DNA of 41,457 nt from positions 1-41,457 of the forward strand of contig JAJDBV010000077.1 in the NCBI GenBank assembly GCA_029261165.1, read 5' to 3'. The position numbers and the translations under genes were made by a program. Under the pieces are notes generated by a model. It did not search any database and was not told the DNA's origin. It saw only the letters and a list, made by a program, of their open reading frames with translations. Positions 1 to 8,862 of the stretch are shown piece after piece; position 1 is the first letter of the stretch; every line of letters starts with the position of its first letter. This stretch comes from Nitrospirota bacterium. Lineage in GTDB: Bacteria; Nitrospirota; Nitrospiria; SBBL01; JAADHI01.

Positions 1-214
1 TTGGTGTTGGTTTTCCGATACATGGCTCTCCAGGTGCAAGCTTTTGGGGGGTATAGGGAATATTCCCGTTCACTTTCACCATCCTACTACATATGATTTC
101 TTTTTAATATCAATATGTTAAGTGGTATTCAGCAAGCCCTACCTAAGTCGAGATTTTTATAAGGGGAAGAGGTCGGGGAGAGGTGCTCATAATTTTTTGA
201 ATTTATTAGGAGGG

Positions 215-937
215 CTAGGCCAGAAGCTGAGGAAGAATGTCGGCCGCCTTGCCGGTGAGCGAGATATTCGGCCTTATTTGTAGGGCGGGTGTCACATTCA
301 CCTCAACAATAAAGGCCCCTTCGCTTCTCGCCAGTGCCGCGAATGAGGCGGCGGGCTGAACAACAGACGAGGTCCCAACCACGAGGAAGACCTCGCATTC
401 CCGGCAGGCTTTCAGACTACCTTCTAGATTGAAAGAATCAATCCCTTCTCCAAACCAGACAACATGAGGCCGGAGCATCATCTTGCACACGCCGCAGGTT
501 GGAATGAGCGGCATTGTGAACGATCTCTCCTCAACGACCCGATGACATCCTGTACAGCGTGTCTTCCAGAGCGTTCCATGGAGTTCGATGATGTTTTGGT
601 TTCCCGCGAGCGCATGAAGACCGTCGACATTCTGTGTAATGAGTGTGAACCCGGGTGTCTTTGTTTCCAGTATAACCAGTACGTCGTGGGCCCGGTTCGG
701 GATTTTTTTAGAAATCAACTCCCTTCTCCAGTGGTACCATTCCCAAACGATGCCGGGTGTGTCTCGAAATGCCTCAGGCGTTGCTAACTCCTCCGCTTTG
801 AACTGTTTCCAGAGCCCTCCCTCACCACGAAAGGTCGGGATGCCGCTTTCGGCGGAGATCCCCGCACCGGTCAGAACCGTAATAAAAGCGGCATTCTCTA
901 TTTTTTCGCGGACCAGGTCAATTTGGTGTGTATCCAA
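215..937 (-). CDS. cobB: SIR2-family NAD-dependent protein deacylase (class III / CobB-like)
   Basis: This is a sirtuin that removes acyl groups from lysine using NAD+, producing O-acyl-ADP-ribose and nicotinamide. The 240 residues show the Rossmann-type start GAGISAESGIPTFRG (24-38), TQNVDGLH (101-108), catalytic His120 in ELHGTLW, and a Zn site of four cysteines (C128, C131, C148, C151), followed by RPHVVWFGE. Tyr68 and Arg71 (Y-H-W-R) match the YxxR signature that binds acidic acyl groups in SIRT5 and CobB, so desuccinylation or demalonylation is plausible as well as deacetylation. The start codon is TTG at 937, behind GGATGA, 24 bases downstream of the expected start of transcription. It is apparently monocistronic. 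The family is certain; substrate preference is inferred. Confidence 0.93.
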   Translation of the reverse strand: MDTHQIDLVREKIENAAFITVLTGAGISAESGIPTFRGEGGLWKQFKAEELATPEAFRDTPGIVWEWYHWRRELISKKIPNRAHDVLVILETKTPGFTLITQNVDGLHALAGNQNIIELHGTLWKTRCTGCHRVVEERSFTMPLIPTCGVCKMMLRPHVVWFGEGIDSFNLEGSLKACRECEVFLVVGTSSVVQPAASFAALARSEGAFIVEVNVTPALQIRPNISLTGKAADILPQLLA

Positions 938-1281
938 GGGTTTTCATCCAGAGGAAGTAATGAAATGAGTATATCGGATGGCTCAAAGAATGACAACGGA
1001 GGATACTATTTTGAGGATAAAAATGGGGTCGTGACGAAAGTTAGGCGTAAGAAGGGAAAGGGGAACGTTGGGGCATTATGACTTAGGTGAATTTGAACTT
1101 GAGATGTTGTGGGAACAGAGACAATCTTCCCGAGGAAAATCCAGCGAGGTATAGACTGAATTTATGTGTGGTGTTTTCATTGAGGTTGACTCGAGACATG
1201 GATAGGGGAGGGACGCGTGATGATGCGAGGGGGAATGTGATGCGGTTGTCGAAATGGATGTATGGAATCTCGGACCGTTCA
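938..1281. other. Intergenic region between sirtuin and small membrane protein
   Basis: This 344-bp gap holds the sirtuin promoter near 968-996. The open frames in the rest (about 1076-1431 on both strands) have low-complexity composition, no ribosome binding site and no recognisable motif, so I regard it as non-coding. No terminator with a T-tract was found for the gene ending at 1282. Confidence 0.6.
968..996 (-). promoter_or_regulatory. Sigma-70-like promoter of the sirtuin gene
   Basis: Read on the minus strand, TTGTCA (991-996), a 17-base spacer and TATACT (968-973) each match the consensus at 5 of 6 positions. The predicted transcript begins near 961, about 24 bases before the TTG start codon. 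Confidence 0.65.
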
Positions 1282-1542
1282 TTATGCCGCAGTCTCCACT
1301 TTCTCGATCTGAAAATCCGGCTGGATCAGAACAGGCTGTGCCTTAAAGGGTTGTTCGATCCTGACATAATCCGAAGGAACCGGAATACCTCGCTTCATAA
1401 AGTCCTGCCAGTCGGCTGTAATTCTCCTTAACTCGCCGGCATACTGAAAATTAAGGGCGGTATAGGTACGAAACAGGATAAAATTGACCAGCACAAAGGC
1501 GGCCGGGACACCGACGCCAAATATTAAGATTAGATTGATCAT
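1282..1542 (-). CDS. Small single-span membrane protein, unknown function
   Basis: The product has 86 residues beginning MINLILIFGVGVPAAFVLVN, a single N-terminal membrane segment (about 2-24). A soluble part of about 60 residues follows, with W-Q-D-F-M and P-V-P-S-D-Y-V motifs that I do not recognise. I chose the ATG at 1542 because AAGGAGGTG (1546-1554) lies just upstream. An in-frame start at 1602 would fall inside the sigma-54 promoter. The predicted transcript starts near 1575, giving a leader of about 33 bases. Control by sigma-54 implies expression only under a specific signal. No homologous family comes to mind, and the function is unknown. Confidence 0.75.
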   Translation of the reverse strand: MINLILIFGVGVPAAFVLVNFILFRTYTALNFQYAGELRRITADWQDFMKRGIPVPSDYVRIEQPFKAQPVLIQPDFQIEKVETAA

Positions 1543-1585
1543 GTTCACCTCCTTGAACAAGTAGTTGATGATGTCTATGCGTATA

Positions 1586-1601
1586 AGCAAACTGCGTGCC
1601 A
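1586..1601 (-). promoter_or_regulatory. Sigma-54 (RpoN) -24/-12 promoter
   Basis: Read on the minus strand, TGGCACG-CAGT-TTGCT matches the RpoN consensus TGGCACG-N4-TTGCW at every defined position. The -24 GG and -12 GC elements have the required spacing. The ribosome binding site and ATG of the downstream small membrane protein are correctly placed (leader about 33 bases). Confidence 0.85.
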
Positions 1602-1663
1602 ATTTTATATATCATTTTATATCAATGAGTTATGGTTAATTCGATATCATAGAGAGAGACACC

Positions 1664-1746
1664 CGTTCCATAGTTGAACGAAATTGCGTTCATGGATGAA
1701 ACATTATGGTCTAAATGGAACATTTATATTACCCCTAAACGTTCAT
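1664..1746. promoter_or_regulatory. Cluster of dyad half-sites, candidate enhancer for the sigma-54 promoter
   Basis: A perfect dyad TGAACG-AAATTG-CGTTCA occupies 1675-1692. Related half-sites occur around it: CGTTC at 1664-1668, TGGAAC at 1716-1721 and CGTTCAT at 1740-1746. They lie roughly 65-145 bp upstream of the -24 element, the usual place for activator (bEBP) binding sites. That they bind such an activator is inferred. Confidence 0.5.
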
Positions 1747-1808
1747 ATTTGATACAAATAAGGATTTAGTGATATGTTTAATCGACGTAATGGGGGCTTA
1801 AGGACCTC

Positions 1809-3857
1809 TTAATAGAGGTGGCAGCAGGTGCTGTGGCTTGAGCTGAAAGAGGATTGGGGCGGATAGCTTTCCCGGCAAACAGGAAGGGCCTCGTTGCAGC
1901 GCGGGTGAAAGTGACATCCCTGCGGGGGATTGATGGGTGAAGGAAGATCCCCCGCCAGGCGAATGATGCTGCGTTTTTCTTTTGGGTCTACCTGGGGGAC
2001 TGCTGACAGGAGAGCCCGGGTATAGGGATGTTTCGGATTTTCTAAGACCTCTTCGACCAATCCGTATTCAACGATTCGGCCAAGATACATCACGGCAATT
2101 TCCTGAGCGAAATATTCAACGACGGAGATATTGTGGGTAATGAAGAGGTAGGCCAGTCCGAGCTTCTCCTGCAGGCGCTTCAGGAGATTGAGTATCTGGG
2201 CCTGGACGGAGACATCGAGCGCGCTGGTCGGCTCGTCACAGACGATCAATTTCGGATTGACTGCGAGGACCCGCGCGATGCAGATTCTTTGACGCTGTCC
2301 TCCTGAGAACTCATGTGGATAGCGGTTTTTGACCTGGGCCGGTAAGCCGACGTCATCGAGTAATCGGTCTATGGTCGACTCTTCGTCACAACGGCTCGTG
2401 GAAGAATCCATGCTTTCATTGCTGATCTTCTGCGCGGCCATTCCCTCTTTTATGATATCCCGGACCATCATGCGTGGATTGAGTGAAGAATACGGGTCCT
2501 GAAAAATGATCTGAAAATCCTTGCGTTTTTTACGCAGATCTTCACCGGTCAGTTGTGTGAGATCAACATCTCCAAAGAAGATAGAACCGGATATTGACCG
2601 GATTAATTGAAGAATGGCCTTCCCCGTCGTGGTTTTTCCACACCCCGATTCGCCGACCAGGGCAACCGTCTTCCCTGCGTCAATCGCCAATGAAATTCCG
2701 TCAACCGCCTTGACATATCCAACCGTTTTTTTAAAGAGGCCTTTCTGAATCGGAAAGTGGACCTTGAGCTCTGATATTTTGAGCAGGGTTTCTTTTTTTA
2801 ATGAGATCTGGGGATCAAGCGCCTCCTGCTTTACGACTTCTGTTGCTTCCTCAGGGCGTGTTTCCGCGTCTTTGGGCGAGGCCAGATGACATCGGACCCC
2901 TCCGGTTAAAAAAGAAGTCCACTGTGGGATGACCTGTTCACACCTATCCCAGGCCTGGTCGCATCGATTTACAAAACGGCACCCGGCAAAGGCTTTACTT
3001 AAAGGGGGAACGTTTCCACGAATGATCTCGAGGGGTTTGCCCTTCTTGTTTTTAACCGGGAGGGAGTCGAACAACTTTTGGGAATAAGGATGTTTCGGAT
3101 GTTCGAAAAATACGTCGCGGTCAGACATTTCGACGATCTGCCCGGCGTACATCACAGCAATCTTATCGGCGATTTCAGAGACAACGGCCAGGTCATGTGT
3201 AATGAGTAAGAGGGCCATCCCTCGTTCTTTTTGAAGTTTTTTCAACAGTTCAAGGATCTGGGCCTGAATGGTGACATCGAGTGCTGTGGTGGGTTCATCG
3301 GCGATCAAAAGATCCGGTTCTCCGGAAAGGGCCATCGCGATCATGATCCGTTGCTTCATGCCGCCCGACATCTGGTGAGGATATTCGCTGTAGCGGGTGA
3401 TCGGGTCGGGGATGCCGACAGTGTCGAGTAGTTCGCAGGCCCGCGCCTTGGCCGCAGCCCCCTTCATGGAAAAATGGTGTTGCAGTGTCTCCGCGATTTG
3501 AGCGCCGACGGTCATGACGGGGTTTAGGCTGGTCATTGGCTCCTGAAAGATCATGGAGATCCGCTGCCCTCTAAGTCGGCGCATCTCCACCTCAGGAAGC
3601 TGACAAAGGTCCTGTCCCTCCAGAAGGATTTTTCCGGAAATGATCCGCCCGGCGGGTTCCGGAACAAGCTTCATGATGGAGAGGGCCGTCATTGATTTTC
3701 CACAGCCGGACTCTCCGACGACGGCAAAGGTCTCTCCCCGCCGGACCGTAAAGGACACCCCGTCTATCGCACGGACAACCCCTTCTTCGGTGTAAAACCA
3801 GGTCCTCAGATCCTGTACCTGAAGGAGCGCGTTCTTGTTCGTGGGGCGATTCATCAT
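1809..3857 (-). CDS. Peptide ABC importer, fused double ATPase (DppD-DppF / YejF type)
   Basis: This is the ATP-hydrolysing subunit of an oligopeptide importer, with the two NBDs normally encoded separately joined in one 682-residue chain, as in YejF. The N-terminal NBD has Walker A GESGCGKS (48-55), signature MSGGMKQR and Walker B LLIADEP. The C-terminal NBD has [17 protein letters not shown] and LIVCDEP. Each half ends with the Cys-rich oligopeptide/dipeptide-transporter tail (G-C-R-F-V-N-R-C and G-C-H-F-H-P-R-C blocks), typical of this subfamily and in some members an Fe-S site. The start overlaps the permease stop (ATGATGA). The second ATG at 3854 is better spaced from GAGGAG. It is the last gene of the minus-strand run. 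Confidence 0.93.
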   Translation of the reverse strand: MMNRPTNKNALLQVQDLRTWFYTEEGVVRAIDGVSFTVRRGETFAVVGESGCGKSMTALSIMKLVPEPAGRIISGKILLEGQDLCQLPEVEMRRLRGQRISMIFQEPMTSLNPVMTVGAQIAETLQHHFSMKGAAAKARACELLDTVGIPDPITRYSEYPHQMSGGMKQRIMIAMALSGEPDLLIADEPTTALDVTIQAQILELLKKLQKERGMALLLITHDLAVVSEIADKIAVMYAGQIVEMSDRDVFFEHPKHPYSQKLFDSLPVKNKKGKPLEIIRGNVPPLSKAFAGCRFVNRCDQAWDRCEQVIPQWTSFLTGGVRCHLASPKDAETRPEEATEVVKQEALDPQISLKKETLLKISELKVHFPIQKGLFKKTVGYVKAVDGISLAIDAGKTVALVGESGCGKTTTGKAILQLIRSISGSIFFGDVDLTQLTGEDLRKKRKDFQIIFQDPYSSLNPRMMVRDIIKEGMAAQKISNESMDSSTSRCDEESTIDRLLDDVGLPAQVKNRYPHEFSGGQRQRICIARVLAVNPKLIVCDEPTSALDVSVQAQILNLLKRLQEKLGLAYLFITHNISVVEYFAQEIAVMYLGRIVEYGLVEEVLENPKHPYTRALLSAVPQVDPKEKRSIIRLAGDLPSPINPPQGCHFHPRCNEALPVCRESYPPQSSFSSSHSTCCHLY

Positions 3858-5287
3858 CGGCTCCTCAGGCGTGGATCAAAGGCGTCGCGGACGGCATCGG
3901 AAAAGATATTGGCCGTCAGGACCAGACCAAACATAAAAATAAAAGCGGCGCTGAGCGACCACCAGACGATCGGCTCGCGCGCCATCTCCATCCTCGCGCT
4001 GTTGATCATATTTCCCCAGGAGATCATTGCCGGATCGACGCCGACGCCGACGTAGGAAAGGACCGCTTCGGCCAGGACCAGGCCGCTAAAATCGAGAACG
4101 ACGGAGATCAGGACGATATGCATAACATTTGGGAGTATGTGGCGGATGAGAATCCGGGTTCGGCCCACCCCCAAAGCGATGGCGGCCTGGACATACTCTG
4201 ATTCACGCAGCTTGAGCGTTTCTCCGCGTAAGAGGCGGCAGAGGCCGATCCAACTGGTCATTCCGAGAATTAGGCAGAGGAAGAGGAGGCGGATGTCGGC
4301 CCGTTCTGTAATGCTGGAGAATGAATCCGCATGTTTGTCCATATAAACTTGTAGAATCAGGACGGCTGCAGCGATGAGTAAGACGCCCGGGACGGAGCTG
4401 AGGGTGGTATAGAGGTATTGTATGAGGTCATCAACCCATCCACGGAAGTAGCCCGCAGCGATGCCGAGGAAGAGAGCAAAAGGGAGCATGACGAGTGTTG
4501 TGAGTCCTCCGATGACCAGCCCGGTGCGAATGCCCTTGAGGGCAAGATAAAGCACATCCTGTCCAACCTTGTCGGTCCCGCTTAGGTGGTACTTCGCGCT
4601 CAGCGGGATGACGATGGAAACCATGATGATGATCAGACTCAGGGTGATGAGGATGGCGCCCCAGGCCGTTTCATACTGGTTGTTCCGGAGGGCATGCAGC
4701 GTTTTCTTCCAGGGTGAGCGATGATGGCGACTTAACAGGAAGGAAAAGGTCAGGAAAAGGGTGAAGGCGAGAAACAGGCCTGTCAGTCCCCCCATAAAGA
4801 GGGTCTGCTTTATGTCCGCACTCTGTGTCAGTCCGTCTGTCAGGTGTGCGCCGCCATAGCTCAATGGGGGAAAGACCCTCTTCTTCACGCCACCGGGAAA
4901 TTCGATCATCTCTTTGGCGAAGGAATGCGTCGCCAAGGGCGCGGAGTAGGTTCGTTCCACATTTTTTCTCAGTCGTCCGACGACAAGATCGAGCAGGGAG
5001 AGAACCTCCGGGGAATACTGAATTTCCTGTCCGGCTTCTATTTGGGGAAGTTTCTGCCTGAAGTGAAGTGAATCCAGGAGTCCGATCCCAATGTAGGAGA
5101 GCAGGACCGTGAGGGCGGCCATGGCGAGTGCGCGGCGGCGGACTTGCCGCAGAGGCGCGAGAAGATGTTCCTGCCCGGAGACGTAAACACCAATGGCGCC
5201 CATAGACGCCAAAAGGAGAAGCAGGAGGATGTCGGTCCAGAGGAAGACGGGTTTGAAGGAGCTGAGGTTCGTGAAGAAGTCCGGCAT
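3854..5287 (-). CDS. Peptide ABC importer permease (DppC-like) with long N-terminal extension
   Basis: This is an inner-membrane permease of the DppC/OppC/YejE type. The C-terminal 280 or so residues form a normal binding-protein-dependent transport domain, with the EAA loop E-Y-V-Q-A-A-I-A-L-G-V-G and the L-S-Y-V-G-V-G-V segment typical of DppC. About 180 residues precede it, holding roughly three extra hydrophobic segments and a loop of about 90 residues outside them, so the protein (477 aa) is much longer than the usual 300-340 aa. I chose ATG 5287 because it forms a TAATG junction with the upstream permease stop. An earlier in-frame start (5317) would overlap that gene further. The extension's role is unknown. 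Confidence 0.9.
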   Translation of the reverse strand: MPDFFTNLSSFKPVFLWTDILLLLLLASMGAIGVYVSGQEHLLAPLRQVRRRALAMAALTVLLSYIGIGLLDSLHFRQKLPQIEAGQEIQYSPEVLSLLDLVVGRLRKNVERTYSAPLATHSFAKEMIEFPGGVKKRVFPPLSYGGAHLTDGLTQSADIKQTLFMGGLTGLFLAFTLFLTFSFLLSRHHRSPWKKTLHALRNNQYETAWGAILITLSLIIIMVSIVIPLSAKYHLSGTDKVGQDVLYLALKGIRTGLVIGGLTTLVMLPFALFLGIAAGYFRGWVDDLIQYLYTTLSSVPGVLLIAAAVLILQVYMDKHADSFSSITERADIRLLFLCLILGMTSWIGLCRLLRGETLKLRESEYVQAAIALGVGRTRILIRHILPNVMHIVLISVVLDFSGLVLAEAVLSYVGVGVDPAMISWGNMINSARMEMAREPIVWWSLSAAFIFMFGLVLTANIFSDAVRDAFDPRLRSR

Positions 5288-6264
5288 TAGTTTAACCTGA
5301 CCCGGGGATCGACCCATGTATAGGAAATATCGGTCAACAAGAGGCCGATGATGTAGAGAAAGGAACCGAGGAAGACCATGGCGCGGACAATCGCGAAGTC
5401 CTGGCTGTTAATGGCATCAATAGTGTAGCTTCCCAATCCGGGAATACTGAAAAAAGATTCCGTAATGAGGCTTCCAAGAAAGAGAAGAGGAATCACAACC
5501 ACGACGCCGGTCAGAATCGGGACCAGGGCATTGCGGAGGACATGGCCAAAGAGGACGGTCAACTCGGAAAGTCCTTTCGCGCGCGCGGTCCGGACATAAT
5601 CTTTCCCGATCTCTTCCAGAAAGATGGTCCGATACCAGCGTGTCCCGGTGCCGACTCCCGCGATCAGACCGATGATGACCGGAAGAATTAGGAACTTTAC
5701 TGCATTGAGGCCGCCGTCATAGCCGGAGATGGGGACCAGACGAAGCATCTTGCTGAAGAGGAACTGCCCGCCGATGATGTAAAAGAGAGATGAAATCGAC
5801 ATCATGGCCACGGCGACGATCACCCCCCAGGTATCGATATAGGAAGCGCGAAAGAAGGCGATGAGCATCGCGACGGTCACATTGACAAAAAGCCCGACAA
5901 GGAGTCCGGGGATCGCGATGGCTAAACTCGGCCACATCCGTTGCCGTATATCCGCCCCGATGTTCCGACCGTCATCTGCCCGTCCGAAGTCAAAGAAAAA
6001 AAGCCGGAGAGATTTTTCAAAAAAAATTGTTTCTGTCAGTTTTCCGGAACCTTGTGCGGAAAGATTAATCGCCAGAGGCTTGTTATAGCCATGGTCCGCT
6101 TTCCACTTATCGACGGCTTCCTGGGTGACCCGCTTTCCTCCGAGGTGAAGACGTGCCATGTCATCGGGAGTATTGATTACAAAAAAAAGGAGAAAGGTCA
6201 GGAGGTTGACCCCGATCAATATCGGGAAGGCGTAAAGAAGTCGGCGAACGATATAGGCGGTCAT
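5287..6264 (-). CDS. Peptide ABC importer permease (DppB-like)
   Basis: This 325-residue DppB/OppB/YejB-type permease begins MTAYIVRRLLYAFPILIGVN, the classic N-terminus of the family. It has an extended periplasmic region after TM1 and the conserved EAA loop V-R-T-A-R-A-K-G-L-S near the centre, and it ends near the typical DPRVRLN. The ATG at 6264 overlaps the stop of the binding-protein gene by four bases (ATGA), which implies translational coupling. A longer frame up to 6396 lies inside the preceding gene and is rejected. It would form the transmembrane channel with the downstream DppC-like protein. Confidence 0.94.
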   Translation of the reverse strand: MTAYIVRRLLYAFPILIGVNLLTFLLFFVINTPDDMARLHLGGKRVTQEAVDKWKADHGYNKPLAINLSAQGSGKLTETIFFEKSLRLFFFDFGRADDGRNIGADIRQRMWPSLAIAIPGLLVGLFVNVTVAMLIAFFRASYIDTWGVIVAVAMMSISSLFYIIGGQFLFSKMLRLVPISGYDGGLNAVKFLILPVIIGLIAGVGTGTRWYRTIFLEEIGKDYVRTARAKGLSELTVLFGHVLRNALVPILTGVVVVIPLLFLGSLITESFFSIPGLGSYTIDAINSQDFAIVRAMVFLGSFLYIIGLLLTDISYTWVDPRVRLN

Positions 6265-8438
6265 TGCAGGTTCCTCTGCCAGGAATGTTCTGAGATTCCC
6301 CGTTCCTTGCGTCGGTAGGACCGGATGGCCGGGAGGGTTCCAAGCAGAAGGAGCATGCCACCGACCCAGAGCGGCCACCAGACCGCCTTGTTCCACTGTC
6401 CTTGTTGTTGCGTGCGAAGGTGGGGATCAACTTTGGCATACTTCAGGGTATTGTTGGCCATGAGATTAGGTTTAATATTTCCATACCAGGCATGAAAAAG
6501 ACCGAAGCGCTGCGGATGAAAGCCGGAGACCCAAGGGACATCCCGGCGAACAACCTCCACCATCTGATCGATGATTCTCTGACGTTCCGGACCATTTTCC
6601 ATATTCTTCATCCGGTCAAATAGGGTATCGAATTCCTTGTTTGAGTAGTTTGCCGCATTTTCTCCATTTTTGCCGGCTTTGGCGTTGGGGCCGTAGAGAA
6701 GAAAGAGGAAGTTTTCCGGGTCGGGGTAGTCGGCATTCCAGCCCCACTGGAAGATCTGCGCGGTCCCTTTGAGCATCTTGTCCTGGAAGCGATTATAATC
6801 TGTATTGCGGATGACCAGTTGGACCTGTATTTTTTCAAACTGCTTGCGCAGCCAGTCGAAGGTGGCCTTGGCCTCCGGGCCGGTCCCGGTCGTATCAAAG
6901 TGGAGAATGAGCGGCTGGCCCGTTTTTTCATCGCGCCCTTGGGGATATCCTGCCTCCGCCAGCAGTTGACGCGCAGCAGTGATGGGCAAGCGTTTCGGCT
7001 TTCCGTCAATCCAGTCATACACTCGGCGATTGATTCCGGCTTCTCCTTCTTTAAACCCGAATATTCCGGGGGGAAGCGGTCCCTGCATGGCCATGCCGCG
7101 GCCGTTTTGAAAGATGGAGATTGATTCTTCCTGGTCGATCGCGATGGCGATGGCCTGCCTCAGTTTGCGTGCCGAAGGATGGCCTCCGCCGACGACCGGA
7201 TCAAGCATATTAAAGCCCATGTAATAGGTGCTGGCCGCCGTGCTGGTAAGAAGGCGTATCCCCTTGGACTTCATTTCTTCGGTCAGGTCTGTATTTCCCG
7301 TTTCCGAGATACGGACAGCCTGGTCAAAGCTGTCTGAAGAGATGCCGGAGCTGTCGTAATATCCCTGGAGAAACTTATTCCATATAGGGATGTCTTCCTT
7401 TTCAAGACTGTAGACAACCTTCTCAATAAATGGGAGCGGCTTCCCGGCATCTTCGAGCATCCCTGCGGCACGATCTCCCGGTTCGCCCTCCATAGGATAT
7501 TGTTCTCCGTGGAAGTTTGGATTGCGTTCCAGGACCATCCGTAAATTAGGGTTGTTGGTGGTTAGCATGTAGGGGCCGGTGCCGACCGGATACCAGTCGA
7601 GCGTTATGTTTTTTTCAGCCAGGCCGGCTTGGGCGTAGAAACGATCGACCTCGTACGGAACAGGCGCGAAGAAGGGCATGGCCAGCCAGTAGAGAAATTG
7701 CGGATACTTGCCGTGAATTTTGATCCGGTAGGTGTATTGATCTACCACTTCCGCTCCGGCGAGCGGAAAGTCACGGAGGTCCAGAAAGGCCGCCCCCTTC
7801 TTTTGGGCTTCTCTCAATTGTGTTCCGAAGTCCTTTAATTCGACAATATATTCCGACATAAAGCCATAAATCGGGGAGTGAATCCTGGGATGGGCGAGGC
7901 GTTTGATCTGGTAAACATAATCTTCTGCGCGCAGTTCACGGCTTCCGGTTTTCGGGAAATCTGAAAGTGTATCGATCCGTTCAAGGGCCTGATCACTCAA
8001 GTTGTGGTATAGGAATTTTCCCTCTGTATCCCGGGCAAAGCTGGGATGAGGCTGGTAGCGGATTCCCGGTTTAATCTTGATAGTGTAGACACTTAAGGCG
8101 ACCGTTTCCGCCGGATCTGCTCCGGTGATTTCTGTTCCGTCTTTATCGAAGTAGAGCGGGGACGGGACATCTTCTGCGGTCAGCGGAATCAGGGAATAAG
8201 GTCTTTTCAGGTAATGATATTGAAAGGGGGGTTCGTAGATCTGTCCGGTGAAGGTGATCTCATTCGAGGAATAGGACTGTGCCGGGTCAAGATGCTTCGG
8301 CCGTTGACTGAAAGAACTGTACAAGATGGTCTTCGCCTCATCCCCTTTGGGGTAGGGATTGTTGAGAGACGAACCGGAACATCCGCTGAGGCTGCTTAGG
8401 AAATATAGGAGGACAACAAAGTAGAAGGATCTTCCCAC
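6261..8438 (-). CDS. Lipoprotein peptide-binding protein (SBP family 5) with a C-terminal membrane anchor
   Basis: This is the extracytoplasmic solute-binding protein of the ABC importer, in the DppA/OppA/YejA family. I chose GTG at 8438 (725 aa), which has AAGGAG seven bases upstream. It gives a compact lipoprotein signal peptide ending L-S-G-C (Cys20), whereas ATG 8474 would run 32 bases into secG. Typical features include the block G-T-G-P-Y-M-L and the late W-G-W-N-A-D-Y-P-D-P-E-N-F motif seen in family 5. At 725 aa it is longer than the usual 530 or so. It also ends with a hydrophobic stretch (about 687-704, P-L-W-V-G-G-M-L-L-L-L-G) followed by basic R-S-Y-R-R-K, a probable C-terminal transmembrane anchor that is unusual for this family. 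Confidence 0.92.
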   Translation of the reverse strand: MGRSFYFVVLLYFLSSLSGCSGSSLNNPYPKGDEAKTILYSSFSQRPKHLDPAQSYSSNEITFTGQIYEPPFQYHYLKRPYSLIPLTAEDVPSPLYFDKDGTEITGADPAETVALSVYTIKIKPGIRYQPHPSFARDTEGKFLYHNLSDQALERIDTLSDFPKTGSRELRAEDYVYQIKRLAHPRIHSPIYGFMSEYIVELKDFGTQLREAQKKGAAFLDLRDFPLAGAEVVDQYTYRIKIHGKYPQFLYWLAMPFFAPVPYEVDRFYAQAGLAEKNITLDWYPVGTGPYMLTTNNPNLRMVLERNPNFHGEQYPMEGEPGDRAAGMLEDAGKPLPFIEKVVYSLEKEDIPIWNKFLQGYYDSSGISSDSFDQAVRISETGNTDLTEEMKSKGIRLLTSTAASTYYMGFNMLDPVVGGGHPSARKLRQAIAIAIDQEESISIFQNGRGMAMQGPLPPGIFGFKEGEAGINRRVYDWIDGKPKRLPITAARQLLAEAGYPQGRDEKTGQPLILHFDTTGTGPEAKATFDWLRKQFEKIQVQLVIRNTDYNRFQDKMLKGTAQIFQWGWNADYPDPENFLFLLYGPNAKAGKNGENAANYSNKEFDTLFDRMKNMENGPERQRIIDQMVEVVRRDVPWVSGFHPQRFGLFHAWYGNIKPNLMANNTLKYAKVDPHLRTQQQGQWNKAVWWPLWVGGMLLLLGTLPAIRSYRRKERGISEHSWQRNLQ

Positions 8439-8442
8439 GTGC

Positions 8443-8820
8443 TCACTCCTTCTCTCCTTCCGAAGGGGCCTCATTTTTTGATTCAGATGCGGGATCAGCG
8501 GTCGCAGATTCTGGATTATCGACAGGTTCAGCCTCTTCCGTCGCTTCTGGTTCCTCTATTGGGACGGGGGTGACGACTGTTGAGACGACCGACCGTTCCC
8601 GGCCCAGGATAGAAAGGCTCATGGAGGTCACGAAGAATAATACGGCTGCTCCGATTGTGACCTTGCTCAGAAATGTTGTGGCCCCACGGCTTCCAAAAAT
8701 AGTTTGGCTCGATCCTCCAAAGGCGGCCCCCATTTCCGCGCCCTTACCGGATTGAAGCATGACGATTGCGATCAGGGTAATACATACAATAAGATGGACA
8801 ACGACAGTAAAGGTAAACAT
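8443..8820 (-). CDS. secG: Preprotein translocase subunit SecG
   Basis: This is the small auxiliary subunit of the SecYEG channel that helps SecA-driven export. The 125 residues show two membrane helices (about 2-22 and 53-75) flanking the conserved cytoplasmic loop M-L-Q-S-G-K-G-A-E-M-G-A-A-F-G-G. A long acidic Glu/Ala/Pro tail of about 45 residues follows and is not conserved. AGGAG precedes the ATG at 8820. It follows tpiA by 42 bases, and its stop is four bases before the start of the peptide-binding lipoprotein gene. The order gap-pgk-tpi-secG is seen in several bacterial phyla. Confidence 0.95.
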   Translation of the reverse strand: MFTFTVVVHLIVCITLIAIVMLQSGKGAEMGAAFGGSSQTIFGSRGATTFLSKVTIGAAVLFFVTSMSLSILGRERSVVSTVVTPVPIEEPEATEEAEPVDNPESATADPASESKNEAPSEGEKE

Positions 8821-8862
8821 CCGTTTCTTTCTCCTCTGTAATAATAGCGCTGTGTTGGCGAC

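Noticed and set aside
464-968. Plus-strand open frames over the sirtuin gene
   Set aside because: They are opposite-strand shadows of a gene with full catalytic motifs and show no domain of their own.
1076-1431. Overlapping small open frames on both strands
   Set aside because: Low-complexity composition, no ribosome binding site and no known motif; one overlaps the small membrane protein.
4825-5071. Short basic open frames on the plus strand
   Set aside because: Antisense to the DppC-like gene; Arg/Ser-rich composition is typical of a shadow.
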